Assembly: GCA_002434245.1 (NCBI GenBank)
Contig: DJJR01000030.1
Location: 1-31,289 of the forward strand
From: Pelosinus fermentans
GTDB lineage: Bacteria; Bacillota; Negativicutes; DSM-13327
Length of the DNA stretch: 31,289 bases
Reading direction: 5' to 3'
Of this stretch, positions 14,740 through 22,172 are shown in pieces. The notes under the pieces are model-generated. The model saw nothing but the letters and a program-made list of their open reading frames with translations, did no database searches and was not told the origin of the DNA. The position numbers and the translations under genes are program-made. Numbering within the stretch: position 1 is the first letter of the stretch; each line of letters begins with the position of its first letter.

Positions 14740-15495
14740 ATGGATTATAAGATTCATGTGAATAAGTTAAAATTATACTATGGAGATGCATTGGCATTAA
14801 AGAAAATTTCTCTTGGTGTGGAAGAAAACAGTTTGTTGGCCTTGATTGGACCTTCAGGTTGTGGTAAGTCCACATTTATCAAGACATTAAATCGTATGAA
14901 TGATTTAATTGCTAATGTAAAAATAGAAGGCGAAGTCCTGTTAGATGGAGTTAATATTTATCATCCAGACACAGATGTAGTGCTGCTAAGGAAAAGAGTG
15001 GGGATGGTTTTTCAAAGACCGAATCCGTTTCCTATGTCGATTTATGATAATATTGCATATGGTCCCCGCATTCATGGCATCACTAAAAAAGCACGGTTGG
15101 ATGAACTGGTGGAAAAGAGTCTAAAAGGGGCAGCTCTTTGGGAAGAAGTACGAGATCGTCTCCAAAGCTCAGCCATGGGCATGTCAGGCGGACAGCAGCA
15201 ACGTTTATGTATTGCAAGATTATTGGCGATCGAGCCGGAAGTGCTGTTAATGGATGAACCCTGTTCAGCCCTAGATCCTATATCAACTATGAAGATTGAA
15301 GAACTGCTTTCGGATTTAAAACAGAGATATACGATTGTTATGGTTACTCACAACATGCAGCAAGCTGCTAGAGTATCTGATTATACAGCATTCTTTTTGA
15401 ATGGTGATCTAGTGGAACATGATCAAACGGATGTTATATTTACAAGACCCCAGGATAAACGTACGGAAGACTATATTACTGGACGATTCGGATAA
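14740..15495 (+). CDS. pstB: Phosphate ABC transporter ATP-binding protein PstB
   Basis: A 251-aa cytoplasmic ATPase that drives the PstCA phosphate channel. Walker A is G-P-S-G-C-G-K-S-T at about 37-45, the Pst-typical N-R-M-N-D-L follows, the Q-loop is [10 protein letters not shown] (diagnostic of PstB), the signature is M-S-G-G-Q-Q-Q-R, Walker B is V-L-L-M-D-E-P, and the switch His is in V-T-H-N-M. Normal family length. ATG 14740 follows GGCAGGAGGAC. phoU starts 13 nt after its stop, so they form an operon. It is separated from its membrane partners pstC-pstA by phoU and the opposite-strand phoH, and no convincing PHO box was seen in the 113-bp gap in front of it. Confidence 0.96.
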   Translation: MDYKIHVNKLKLYYGDALALKKISLGVEENSLLALIGPSGCGKSTFIKTLNRMNDLIANVKIEGEVLLDGVNIYHPDTDVVLLRKRVGMVFQRPNPFPMSIYDNIAYGPRIHGITKKARLDELVEKSLKGAALWEEVRDRLQSSAMGMSGGQQQRLCIARLLAIEPEVLLMDEPCSALDPISTMKIEELLSDLKQRYTIVMVTHNMQQAARVSDYTAFFLNGDLVEHDQTDVIFTRPQDKRTEDYITGRFG

Positions 15496-15508
15496 TGGAG
15501 GCGAGAGC

Positions 15509-16168
15509 ATGACGGTTACCAGGCAAAATTATAATCAAGAGTTAGAAGAGTTGCGCAATGATATCTTAGAAATGGGCACCCGTGTTGAACTGGCCATTGG
15601 TCAGGCTGTAGCTTCGTTAACGACCCAGGATATAGAGATGGCTAAACATGTAATGGCTGGTGATGACTACATTGATGCCATGGAAAGCAGCATTGAAGAC
15701 AAATGTATGGTACTCATTGCCAGGCAGCAGCCCTTAGCAAGGGACTTGCGAATTATCGGTACAGGACTTAAAATTACGACAGACTTAGAGCGAGTGGGAG
15801 ACCATGCTTTTGATATTGCTAAAATTGCATTAGGCATTGCAGAGCAGCCGCTGATTAAACCGTTGGTGGATATCCCAAGGATGTCTGCAATGGCACAAAA
15901 GATGTTAAGAGATTCCTTGGCTGCTTATATCAACCTTGATATTGCTTTAGCAGAAAATGTATGTACAGCAGATGATGAAGTAGATGATATTTATCATCAA
16001 ACCTTTCGTGAACTTTTAACGTATATGATGGAAGATCCTCGTAATATTACACAGGCAACTCAGTTATTATTTGTAGCACGCTATTTAGAGCGAGTTGCTG
16101 ACCATGCTACCAATATTGGAGAATGGGTTATTTACTTAGAAACAGGACAGCGAATGCGCAAAAAATAA
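15509..16168 (+). CDS. phoU: Phosphate signalling protein PhoU
   Basis: A 219-aa all-helical protein with two PhoU repeats that links Pst transport state to the PhoR kinase and represses the Pho response. Each half carries the family metal-binding motif: T-D-L-E-R-V-G-D-H-A-F-D-I near residue 88 and Y-L-E-R-V-A-D-H-A-T-N-I near 191. ATG 15509 follows ATGGAGGCGAG; an open extension to 15419 overlaps pstB and is not PhoU-like. The stop codon TAA lies inside the left arm of its terminator stem. Confidence 0.95.
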   Translation: MTVTRQNYNQELEELRNDILEMGTRVELAIGQAVASLTTQDIEMAKHVMAGDDYIDAMESSIEDKCMVLIARQQPLARDLRIIGTGLKITTDLERVGDHAFDIAKIALGIAEQPLIKPLVDIPRMSAMAQKMLRDSLAAYINLDIALAENVCTADDEVDDIYHQTFRELLTYMMEDPRNITQATQLLFVARYLERVADHATNIGEWVIYLETGQRMRKK

Positions 16169-16196
16169 ACTGCCAAATCGGCAGTTTATTTTTTGT
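16165..16196 (+). terminator. Intrinsic terminator after phoU
   Basis: Stem ATAAACTGCC (16165-16174) / GGCAGTTTAT (16180-16189), loop AAATC, then TTTTTT. The phoU stop codon (16166-16168) is part of the stem. Confidence 0.9.
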
Positions 16197-16224
16197 ACAG
16201 GATTTAAATTTTAAAAGATGACAG

Positions 16225-16336
16225 ACAGAAGTCACAAAGATGCACAAAGAACACAAGAAGGAGTTTACCCTGACCCCTTTGTGTTCTTTGTGTCCGCGTA
16301 AGCGGCTTTGCGTCTTCGTGTTTCAAATGTCTATGT
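16225..16336. repeat. Full copy of the dispersed intergenic palindromic repeat (CACAAAG type)
   Basis: Perfect 14-bp inverted repeat CACAAAGAACACAA (16243-16256) / TTGTGTTCTTTGTG (16279-16292), with an outer partial repeat CACAAAGAT at 16233 and a right tail GCGTCTTCGTGTTTCAAA near 16310. It lies between convergent phoU and phoH and abuts the phoH stop codon. Confidence 0.7.
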
Positions 16337-16337
16337 T

Positions 16338-17723
16338 TTATAATCTCATAGCTGCTTCGGCAGCTAGTGGTGAGCGTTCGCATTCATCATGCTGCAGCGT
16401 TACTTGGAAACAAAGCTTGGATCCTCGCATTTTCTCGCTGGCATACACCAAGCCATTGGATTGGCTGTCTAAGTATGGATGGTCAATTTGGGCGGGATCA
16501 CCAAGAAGAATGATCTTGGTACCTAATCCCGGACGAGTGATCACTCCTTTAGCTTGGCGAGGTGTAGCATTTTGCATTTCATCAAAGATGACCCAGTATT
16601 TTTGTAAGGATCGACCTCGCTGAAAGGCGAGTGCTTCTGTTTGAATCGTATGCTTGTCAAATAGTAATTGAATTGTATCTTCCGCTTGCATTAGATCTTT
16701 GCTGTCATCGAGTGTATTTCCATTCATCAGGGTAAACAGATTATCTCTGATACCTCTCATAAAAGGACTTACTTTATCGACTTCTGATCCAGGAAGAAAA
16801 CCAATATCTTCATCCATAGGGACGTTAGGACGACAAATAAGTATGTGATTATAATCCCTGGGACGGCATTCAAAGTGCTGATGTAAGCCTACAGCTAAGG
16901 AATAGAAGGTTTTAGCTGTACCGGCAGGACCTTTAATAATGACTAAAGGAGCTTCACTGGCGCTCATCATAAGACATTCTTGCATGAAAATCTGACCGAT
17001 GTTACGGGGGACAACACCAAAGGGATTGTGGTGCTGATAACGCAGATGGACGATTTTTTCGCCGTCAAAGCGACCTAAAGCTGTATGACGGTCATTATCT
17101 GTAGAACGAATCAGAAAAAACTGGTTGGTTTCTAAAGGTGTGTTTATCAATATCTGAGCATTTTCATCATAGGTGAATAAGAGAGTAGGATCAATGGTAT
17201 TTAAAACAGTTTCATGAAAGCGATTAATGACTTCTGAGGTGGTATAAATGATGCCTCGGCCAGTATATTGCTCCTCGATGCTAGCGACCTTTTCATTGCG
17301 GAAATCTTCGGCGTGAATCGTAAGAATGGTTGCTTTTACACGCATATTGGTATCGCGACTGACTAAAATCGGGTAATGACTACTTTCGGATAACCCTTTA
17401 CACACTTGCAAAATACGGTTATCGGGTTTGCTTCCTGGCCAATTAGCAGGAATTTTAGTATCCAGATGGTTGGTTTCAATTCGTAAGATGCCGCCTTGAT
17501 CATTCAAGGGGACTCCCTTAAGCAAATTGCCTGTAGCTCGTAGGTTGTCAATAATGCGGCTGACTTGACGGCTATTGGCGCCTCGTTCGCTGCTTTCCGA
17601 TTTGAAACGATCCAGTTCTTCTAGAACTACTTCGGGAATGATTACAGTGTGCTCGTTGAAGGTAAATATTGCGTTAGGGGAATGTAGGAGAACATTAGTA
17701 TCAATAATGTAACATTTATTCAA
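16338..17723 (-). CDS. PhoH-family ATPase with N-terminal PIN domain (PhoH2/YlaK type)
   Basis: A 461-aa cytosolic protein. Residues 1-140 are a PIN ribonuclease domain with acidic residues Asp 8 (I-D-T-N-V-L-L), Glu 35/36, Asp 101 and Asp 124. Residues about 235-461 are the PhoH ATPase: Walker A G-P-A-G-T-A-K-T at 265-272, Walker B V-I-F-D-E-M-Q-N at 378-385, and the G-D-P-A-Q-I-D motif at 408-414. Family members act as RNA helicase/nuclease proteins; a direct phosphate role is not shown. The start is TTG (complement of 17721-17723) with AGGAGGAT at 17729-17736 on the + strand complement. It is convergent with phoU and divergent from pstC. Its stop lies right at the edge of an intergenic repeat. 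A + strand open frame over its 3' half is a shadow. Confidence 0.9.
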   Translation of the reverse strand: MNKCYIIDTNVLLHSPNAIFTFNEHTVIIPEVVLEELDRFKSESSERGANSRQVSRIIDNLRATGNLLKGVPLNDQGGILRIETNHLDTKIPANWPGSKPDNRILQVCKGLSESSHYPILVSRDTNMRVKATILTIHAEDFRNEKVASIEEQYTGRGIIYTTSEVINRFHETVLNTIDPTLLFTYDENAQILINTPLETNQFFLIRSTDNDRHTALGRFDGEKIVHLRYQHHNPFGVVPRNIGQIFMQECLMMSASEAPLVIIKGPAGTAKTFYSLAVGLHQHFECRPRDYNHILICRPNVPMDEDIGFLPGSEVDKVSPFMRGIRDNLFTLMNGNTLDDSKDLMQAEDTIQLLFDKHTIQTEALAFQRGRSLQKYWVIFDEMQNATPRQAKGVITRPGLGTKIILLGDPAQIDHPYLDSQSNGLVYASEKMRGSKLCFQVTLQHDECERSPLAAEAAMRL

Positions 17724-17889
17724 TGTAATCCTCCTCTACTTAAGAATTCACTTCTTATGTTTTATTATATGCAGCATCAAGAAGATTGAGTTAATATGTA
17801 ATGATATTTTATATGTAGAATGCTCCGAAGTTGGATATTCTAAGTAGAGAGAGCAGGATATTGTTACACCAAGTTAATTTTTGGCAGGT
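17724..17889. other. Intergenic region between phoH and fold-back element
   Basis: AT-rich, no gene. On the minus strand a TATAAT lies about 50 nt upstream of the phoH start (complement of 17765-17770), but no good -35 at 17 bp was found, so the phoH promoter is not settled. Confidence 0.3.
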
Positions 17890-18046
17890 TAGTACCTTGA
17901 TCGAGTTAAACTTGAGGTTAGATTGGGGATTTTGTCCTGCGAGGCGAAGGAGCCGCGCATATCGGCTATATGTAAGGTGACGACAACGAAGCTGGGCGGA
18001 AAAAGATCCTCAAGATAAACAAAAATATAACTTCGTCAAGGTACTA
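17890..18046. mobile_element. 157-bp fold-back / MITE-like element
   Basis: Ends are inverted repeats TAGTACCTTGATCGAGTT (17890-17907) and AACTTCGTCAAGGTACTA (18029-18046), 15 of 18 positions matching, the outer 11 perfect. Inside is a second inverted pair CTTGAGG (17911-17917) / CCTCAAG (18008-18014), and a more GC-rich core with its own dyad (GCATAT-CGGCT-ATATG near 17955). Both outer ends begin and finish with TA, as would a TA target duplication of the IS630/Tc1 kind. It has no coding capacity. Only one copy is in this window, so mobility is inference. Alternatively it could be a structured RNA or terminator. Confidence 0.5.
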
Positions 18047-18049
18047 TAC

Positions 18050-18103
18050 TTAACAATTACTTAACAATCCCTTAACAAAGGGAAATTAGGAATCGGTTAC
18101 AAT
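18050..18103 (+). promoter_or_regulatory. PHO box and promoter of pstC-pstA
   Basis: Three perfect TTAACA repeats at 11-bp pitch (18050-18055, 18061-18066, 18072-18077), the direct-repeat arrangement bound by PhoP in Bacillus. A TACAAT -10 box lies at 18098-18103, 20 bp after the last repeat, the usual distance for Pho-activated promoters. It predicts induction of pstC-pstA under phosphate limitation by the PhoB/PhoP-type regulator at 13931. Confidence 0.85.
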
Positions 18104-18180
18104 TTAACTACGAGAAGTCTTGATGTAGCTTTCTATGCATAGGCTTAAAGGTTGGCGTAAGCTTAACAGGAGGATTTAAA

Positions 18181-19068
18181 ATGCAATTAGTAAGTAAAGA
18201 ACATAAAACGAAACTATTATATGATCATTATATGAGGTATCTATTTATTGCCAGCGCAAGTTTAATGACGATTATTATTGTTACAATCATTGTTTTTGTC
18301 GGTGGACAGGGGCTCTTGACTTTTAAAGAAGTAAGTCCTTTAGACTTCTTTTTTTCAGCAAAATGGGATCCAATGGGGCTGGAGTATGGTGCCTTAAGCT
18401 TTATTGTGGGTTCTTTAGCAGTTACTGTACTATCCATTTTATTGGGGGCGCCTTTGGGATTGGCTGGCGCGATTTTTATGGCGAAAATTGCTCCAGCTTG
18501 GTTGAGTAAAATTATGAGACCAGCTACGGATTTATATGTAGCGATTCCTTCTGTCGTATATGGCTTTGTGGGCCTGACAATCATTGTACCTTTTATTCGA
18601 ACCTATTTTAATGTAAATATCGGCTTTGGTTTATTGGCAGCTTCGATTATTCTAGCAATTATGATTTTACCTACGATTGTGAGTATTTCCGAAGATGCTC
18701 TTCGAGCCGTACCAAAGAGTCTGGAGGAAGCTTCCTTAGCTTTAGGGGCAACAAGGTGGCAAACGATTTGGCATGTACTTTTGCCTTCTGCATTGCCTGG
18801 AATTTTAACCTCGATTATTTTAGCTATGGCAAGAGCGGTAGGGGAAACTATGGCAGTTCAAATGGTAATTGGCAATACTCCGCAATTAGCTACATCCTTA
18901 TTTATGCCTACTTCTACACTGCCTAGTGAAATTGTTGTGGAAATGGGCAATACTCCCTTTGGTTCAGCCTGGGGAAATGCGTTATTTCTAATGGCGTTTG
19001 TGCTGTTAGTGTTATCCTTGTTAATGATTTTGATTATTCGCCGAATTGCCAGAAAGAAGGTGATTTAA
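18181..19068 (+). CDS. pstC: Phosphate ABC transporter permease PstC
   Basis: A 295-aa inner-membrane permease with six membrane segments. The cytoplasmic coupling loop S-I-S-E-D-A-L-R-A-V-P...E-A-S-L-A-L-G-A-T-R-W-Q-T (about 165-200) is the EAA-type contact for PstB, and the later A-R-A-V-G-E-T-M-A-V is typical of PstC. ATG 18181 follows AACAGGAGGATTT. A PHO box lies about 100 nt upstream. pstA begins on the base after its stop codon. No pstS precedes it, which is unusual because pstS normally leads this operon. Confidence 0.96.
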   Translation: MQLVSKEHKTKLLYDHYMRYLFIASASLMTIIIVTIIVFVGGQGLLTFKEVSPLDFFFSAKWDPMGLEYGALSFIVGSLAVTVLSILLGAPLGLAGAIFMAKIAPAWLSKIMRPATDLYVAIPSVVYGFVGLTIIVPFIRTYFNVNIGFGLLAASIILAIMILPTIVSISEDALRAVPKSLEEASLALGATRWQTIWHVLLPSALPGILTSIILAMARAVGETMAVQMVIGNTPQLATSLFMPTSTLPSEIVVEMGNTPFGSAWGNALFLMAFVLLVLSLLMILIIRRIARKKVI

Positions 19069-19929
19069 ATGTCTGCAAAATTGTTTGATAAGCTAGCGAC
19101 GCTGCTAATGTGGCTGGCAGGTATTGTAATTTTAGGTATATTGGCAGCTTTCCTGCTTTATATTTTGTACAAAGGCGTACCTGTATTGTCATGGGATTTT
19201 ATTTTTGGTAAATCCAGTGATATTCAAGCCGGTGGCGGTGTAGGAGCTCAGTTATTTAATTCTTTTTACATTTTACTTTTATCCCTTTTGGTTTCCATAC
19301 CATTGGCCATTGGCGCGGGGGTGTATTTAGCCGAATATGCTCGTGATAATAAACTGACGGATTTGATTCGGTTGAGTACAGAGAGTCTGGCAACGGTTCC
19401 GTCCATTGTATTAGGATTATTTGGCATGATTATCTTTGTCAACGCATTAGGCATGGGATTCAGCATTATCGGGGGAGCTTTAACATTAACTTTGCTAAAT
19501 CTACCTGTTCTAGTCAGAGTAACGGAAGAGTCCGTGCGAAATGTTCCCGTGCATTATCGTGAAGCAAGTTTGGCTCTTGGTGCTACGAAATGGCAGACCA
19601 TTTGGCGGGTGGTTTTACCAAATGCGTTGCCTGGCATTATTACAGGAATTACGCTGACTGCGGGGAGAGCTTTAGGAGAAACAGCCATCTTGATTTTTAC
19701 AGCTGGTACGACCGTTGGGCGGCAAATTGTCAATTTTGATGTGACTGCAGCAGGTGAAACCTTAGCTGTACATCTTTGGTATGTTATGGCTGTAGGACTT
19801 GTACCTGACAGAGTGGAAATTGCAAATGGGTCTGGAGCATTATTAATCATTACAATTCTTATATTAAATTTATTGTTTACCATACCAAGTAAAATCCTGC
19901 AGCGCAAATTAGGTGCTGGCGGACATTAG
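19069..19929 (+). CDS. pstA: Phosphate ABC transporter permease PstA
   Basis: A 286-aa inner-membrane permease, partner of PstC. Features are G-V-G-A-Q-L-F-N-S-F-Y near residue 58, the coupling loop E-E-S-V-R-N-V-P...E-A-S-L-A-L-G-A-T-K-W-Q-T and G-R-A-L-G-E-T-A-I-L, all PstA hallmarks. ATG 19069 directly abuts the pstC TAA; AAGAAGGTG inside the end of pstC is the ribosome site. A terminator follows, so the operon is pstC-pstA only, with pstB and phoU in a separate unit upstream. Confidence 0.96.
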   Translation: MSAKLFDKLATLLMWLAGIVILGILAAFLLYILYKGVPVLSWDFIFGKSSDIQAGGGVGAQLFNSFYILLLSLLVSIPLAIGAGVYLAEYARDNKLTDLIRLSTESLATVPSIVLGLFGMIIFVNALGMGFSIIGGALTLTLLNLPVLVRVTEESVRNVPVHYREASLALGATKWQTIWRVVLPNALPGIITGITLTAGRALGETAILIFTAGTTVGRQIVNFDVTAAGETLAVHLWYVMAVGLVPDRVEIANGSGALLIITILILNLLFTIPSKILQRKLGAGGH

Positions 19930-19957
19930 GAAAAGTAAGATATTGCAATATATCAAG

Positions 19958-20003
19958 ACAAGGATTTAGGCGAGTTTTAACTTGCTTAAATCCTTGTTTT
20001 TTT
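19958..20003 (+). terminator. Intrinsic terminator after pstA
   Basis: Left arm ACAAGGATTTA (19958-19968), right arm TAAATCCTTGT (19987-19997), with further pairing inside (GGCGAG / CTTGC), then seven or more T. Confidence 0.85.
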
Positions 20004-20021
20004 ATAAGCATAGAGCGAGTT

Positions 20022-20150
20022 ACTTTATGGAGAACGTTAAACACAGAGGGCACAGAGATCCACAGAGCACGCTGAGGGGGATTTTACCCCTATCTATCTT
20101 TTCTCTGTGTTCTCTGCGCCTCTGCGGTTCAAAAGGCTTTATTCTTTAGG
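20022..20150. repeat. Full copy of the dispersed intergenic palindromic repeat (CACAGAG type)
   Basis: Left arm with three CACAGAG units (about 20042-20067), right arm CTCTGTGTTCTCTGCG then CCTCTGCGG (20103-20127), tail TTCAAAAGGCTTTATT. Flanking GGAGAACGTTAAACAC matches the copy at 5223. It fills much of the 356-bp gap between pstA and gerA. The rest (20151-20285) is AT-rich with no convincing sigma-G promoter. Confidence 0.75.
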
Positions 20151-20285
20151 ACATCCAGCTTTTTTTATACAAGGCTGATAGTGGCTGCTGCCGTCTTTGG
20201 TGGAAGTAGCCTCTATTTTCGTATTTAAGTAGTAAAAAAATATATTTTGGTAAAAGCTATAATGAAATATTGAGGAGGTGGCGGT

Positions 20286-22172
20286 ATGGGAAAAAGTATG
20301 ATCAGTAATCTGATTACAGGAATCAAAGATGTACTGGTATATCAGCCGCCTGATCAGCCTACTCCTTTTGTTTTGAATGAGACAGCGACAGAAAAAGCAG
20401 AAATTGACGGTGAATTTTTCCCTCCTGCTGCTGTCGCAGAGGGTATACGAGAGTTAGAATTCATGATCAATTATGCAAAAAAATTAGATGCGTTTATGAA
20501 AAAAAGCAGTAAGGATTTACGAAGTAAAGAAAAACATGAAATCGTCAAGAAAATTAAAGCCGAGTTTGAAATGATACAGACTGAGTGGAAGGAAATTAAA
20601 AAGTATACGCAAAAGAATCACAGCATTGACGGTATGTACAATAATACCGTGATAAGTGCAGACATAAGCGAAAATCAGAGCATGCTAGAATCGATTTATC
20701 AGCTGCCTGTGAATAAGGATGTGGTAATTCGCAGCATTACCATCTCAGACCAGCCTAAGATTAAAGCTCTTGTTGTATTTATGGATGGACTTATTGATAA
20801 GAAAATTATCAATATGACCTTATTAGAACCGTTAATGTTCATGAAGAATATTCAAGAGCATGTGCAAGGTGAAGATTTCATCAGTTTTGTCATGGAAGAG
20901 TGCCTTCCTAGTGGGCAAGCTTCAAGGATAGGAAGCTTTAAGGAAGTGCAGCAAGCAATCAATACTGGTGATGCAGTCGTGTTTTTTGATGGCAGTGGAG
21001 AAGCGGTGGCGGTAGAAACAAAAGGGTATGAACATCGCAGTATTGGCAACCCTACAACGGAGCAATCAGTTCGTGGATCGCAAAATGCATTTACAGAAGT
21101 ATTACGTGTCAATACAGCCCTTATTCGAACCATGCTTCATGCCAGTGATCTGGTAACCGAAATGATTCCTATTGGTGCAAGAGGACATTCTAATTGCGCT
21201 GTTATGTATATCAAGTCAATTGCCAATGAAGAACTGGTTGAAGAAGTAAAACGACGTGTTAATAGCATCAGTACTGATATTATAACGGATTCGGGTGTAC
21301 TAGAACATTTTATTGAAGATTTCCCCAAAAACCCATTTCCTCAAACCTTATCAACAGAACGGCCAGACCGAGTAGCCATTCACTTGTCAGAGGGGCGGGT
21401 AGCTATTTTTATTGATGGCAGCCCATTTGGACATATTCTGCCTGTCTCCTTCTTCACTTTGATGCATTCATCGGATGATTTTAGTTTGAATCTGTATTAT
21501 ACCAATATGCTTCGTCTGGTTAGATGGTTTGGTGCGTTATTATCCTTACTGCTCCCTGGTTTGTATTTGGCTATCAGTACCTTTCATCAGGAAGCGATAC
21601 CTACAGAGTTATTGCTGTCCATTGCTGCGGCCAGAGCACAAGTGCCCTTTCCTACAATCGTTGAAATCTTGTTTATGGAATTTTCTTTTGAGTTAATTCG
21701 TGAAGGCGGACTGCGGATTCCGGGTATACTAGGCTCGACCATCGGTATCGTAGGAGCGTTGATTTTGGGACAGACAGCTGTGACAGCTAAGATTGTAAGT
21801 CCCATCATGGTAATTGTCATTGCCCTGACGGGTTTAGCATCCTACAGCATTCCTGATTATCGATTGGCATCAGCCTTTCGTTTATCTCGCTTTGTATTTG
21901 TGTTGTTAGCAATGTCCATGGGACTCATTGGCGTTGCCTGTGGCTTTTTAGTGTTTATTGCTATGCTGTGCTCATTAAAGTCCTTTGGCATGCCTTATTT
22001 GGTGCCGCTGGCACCTAGGACAGTGAATGGAGGAGATACGATATTCAGAAGTTCTGCCTATCATCAAAAGCGCAGATCAGATGCACTGAATACTAAGGAT
22101 GAAATTCGACAAAAAGACACCAGTAGAACTTGGATTACAGACTCATCGAAAGGAGGCAACGATCATGAATGA
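20286..22172 (+). CDS. Germinant receptor subunit A (GerA family), long N-terminus
   Basis: A 628-aa spore inner-membrane protein, the A subunit of a nutrient germinant receptor. After a 120-residue N-terminal extension rich in Lys/Glu with heptad-like spacing (about 45-110), a soluble domain (about 125-390) ends in the family motif N-P-F-P-Q-T-L-S-T-E-R-P-D near 347. Four to six membrane segments follow (about 405-590), then a basic tail. Most A subunits are about 480-560 aa, so the extension is notable. ATG 20286 follows GAGGAGGTGGCG. gerB overlaps its end by 8 nt, indicating translational coupling. The germinant is unknown. Confidence 0.92.
   Translation: MGKSMISNLITGIKDVLVYQPPDQPTPFVLNETATEKAEIDGEFFPPAAVAEGIRELEFMINYAKKLDAFMKKSSKDLRSKEKHEIVKKIKAEFEMIQTEWKEIKKYTQKNHSIDGMYNNTVISADISENQSMLESIYQLPVNKDVVIRSITISDQPKIKALVVFMDGLIDKKIINMTLLEPLMFMKNIQEHVQGEDFISFVMEECLPSGQASRIGSFKEVQQAINTGDAVVFFDGSGEAVAVETKGYEHRSIGNPTTEQSVRGSQNAFTEVLRVNTALIRTMLHASDLVTEMIPIGARGHSNCAVMYIKSIANEELVEEVKRRVNSISTDIITDSGVLEHFIEDFPKNPFPQTLSTERPDRVAIHLSEGRVAIFIDGSPFGHILPVSFFTLMHSSDDFSLNLYYTNMLRLVRWFGALLSLLLPGLYLAISTFHQEAIPTELLLSIAAARAQVPFPTIVEILFMEFSFELIREGGLRIPGILGSTIGIVGALILGQTAVTAKIVSPIMVIVIALTGLASYSIPDYRLASAFRLSRFVFVLLAMSMGLIGVACGFLVFIAMLCSLKSFGMPYLVPLAPRTVNGGDTIFRSSAYHQKRRSDALNTKDEIRQKDTSRTWITDSSKGGNDHE

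Noticed and set aside
14620..14740. PHO box upstream of pstB
   Set aside because: Only one TTAACA (14624-14629), overlapping the regulator stop codon, with no second hexamer at 11-bp spacing.
15419..15508. N-terminal extension of phoU into pstB
   Set aside because: PhoU proteins do not have such an extension and ATGGAGGCGAG sets ATG 15509.
16240..16623. A 127-aa open frame on the plus strand across the repeat and the 3' part of phoH
   Set aside because: It starts inside the intergenic repeat and runs antisense to the conserved PhoH ATPase domain. No ribosome site.
16225..20150. CRISPR-like array suggested by repeated CACAGAG/CACAAAG units
   Set aside because: The units are short, irregular and arranged as palindromic arms, not as direct repeats with unique spacers of constant length.
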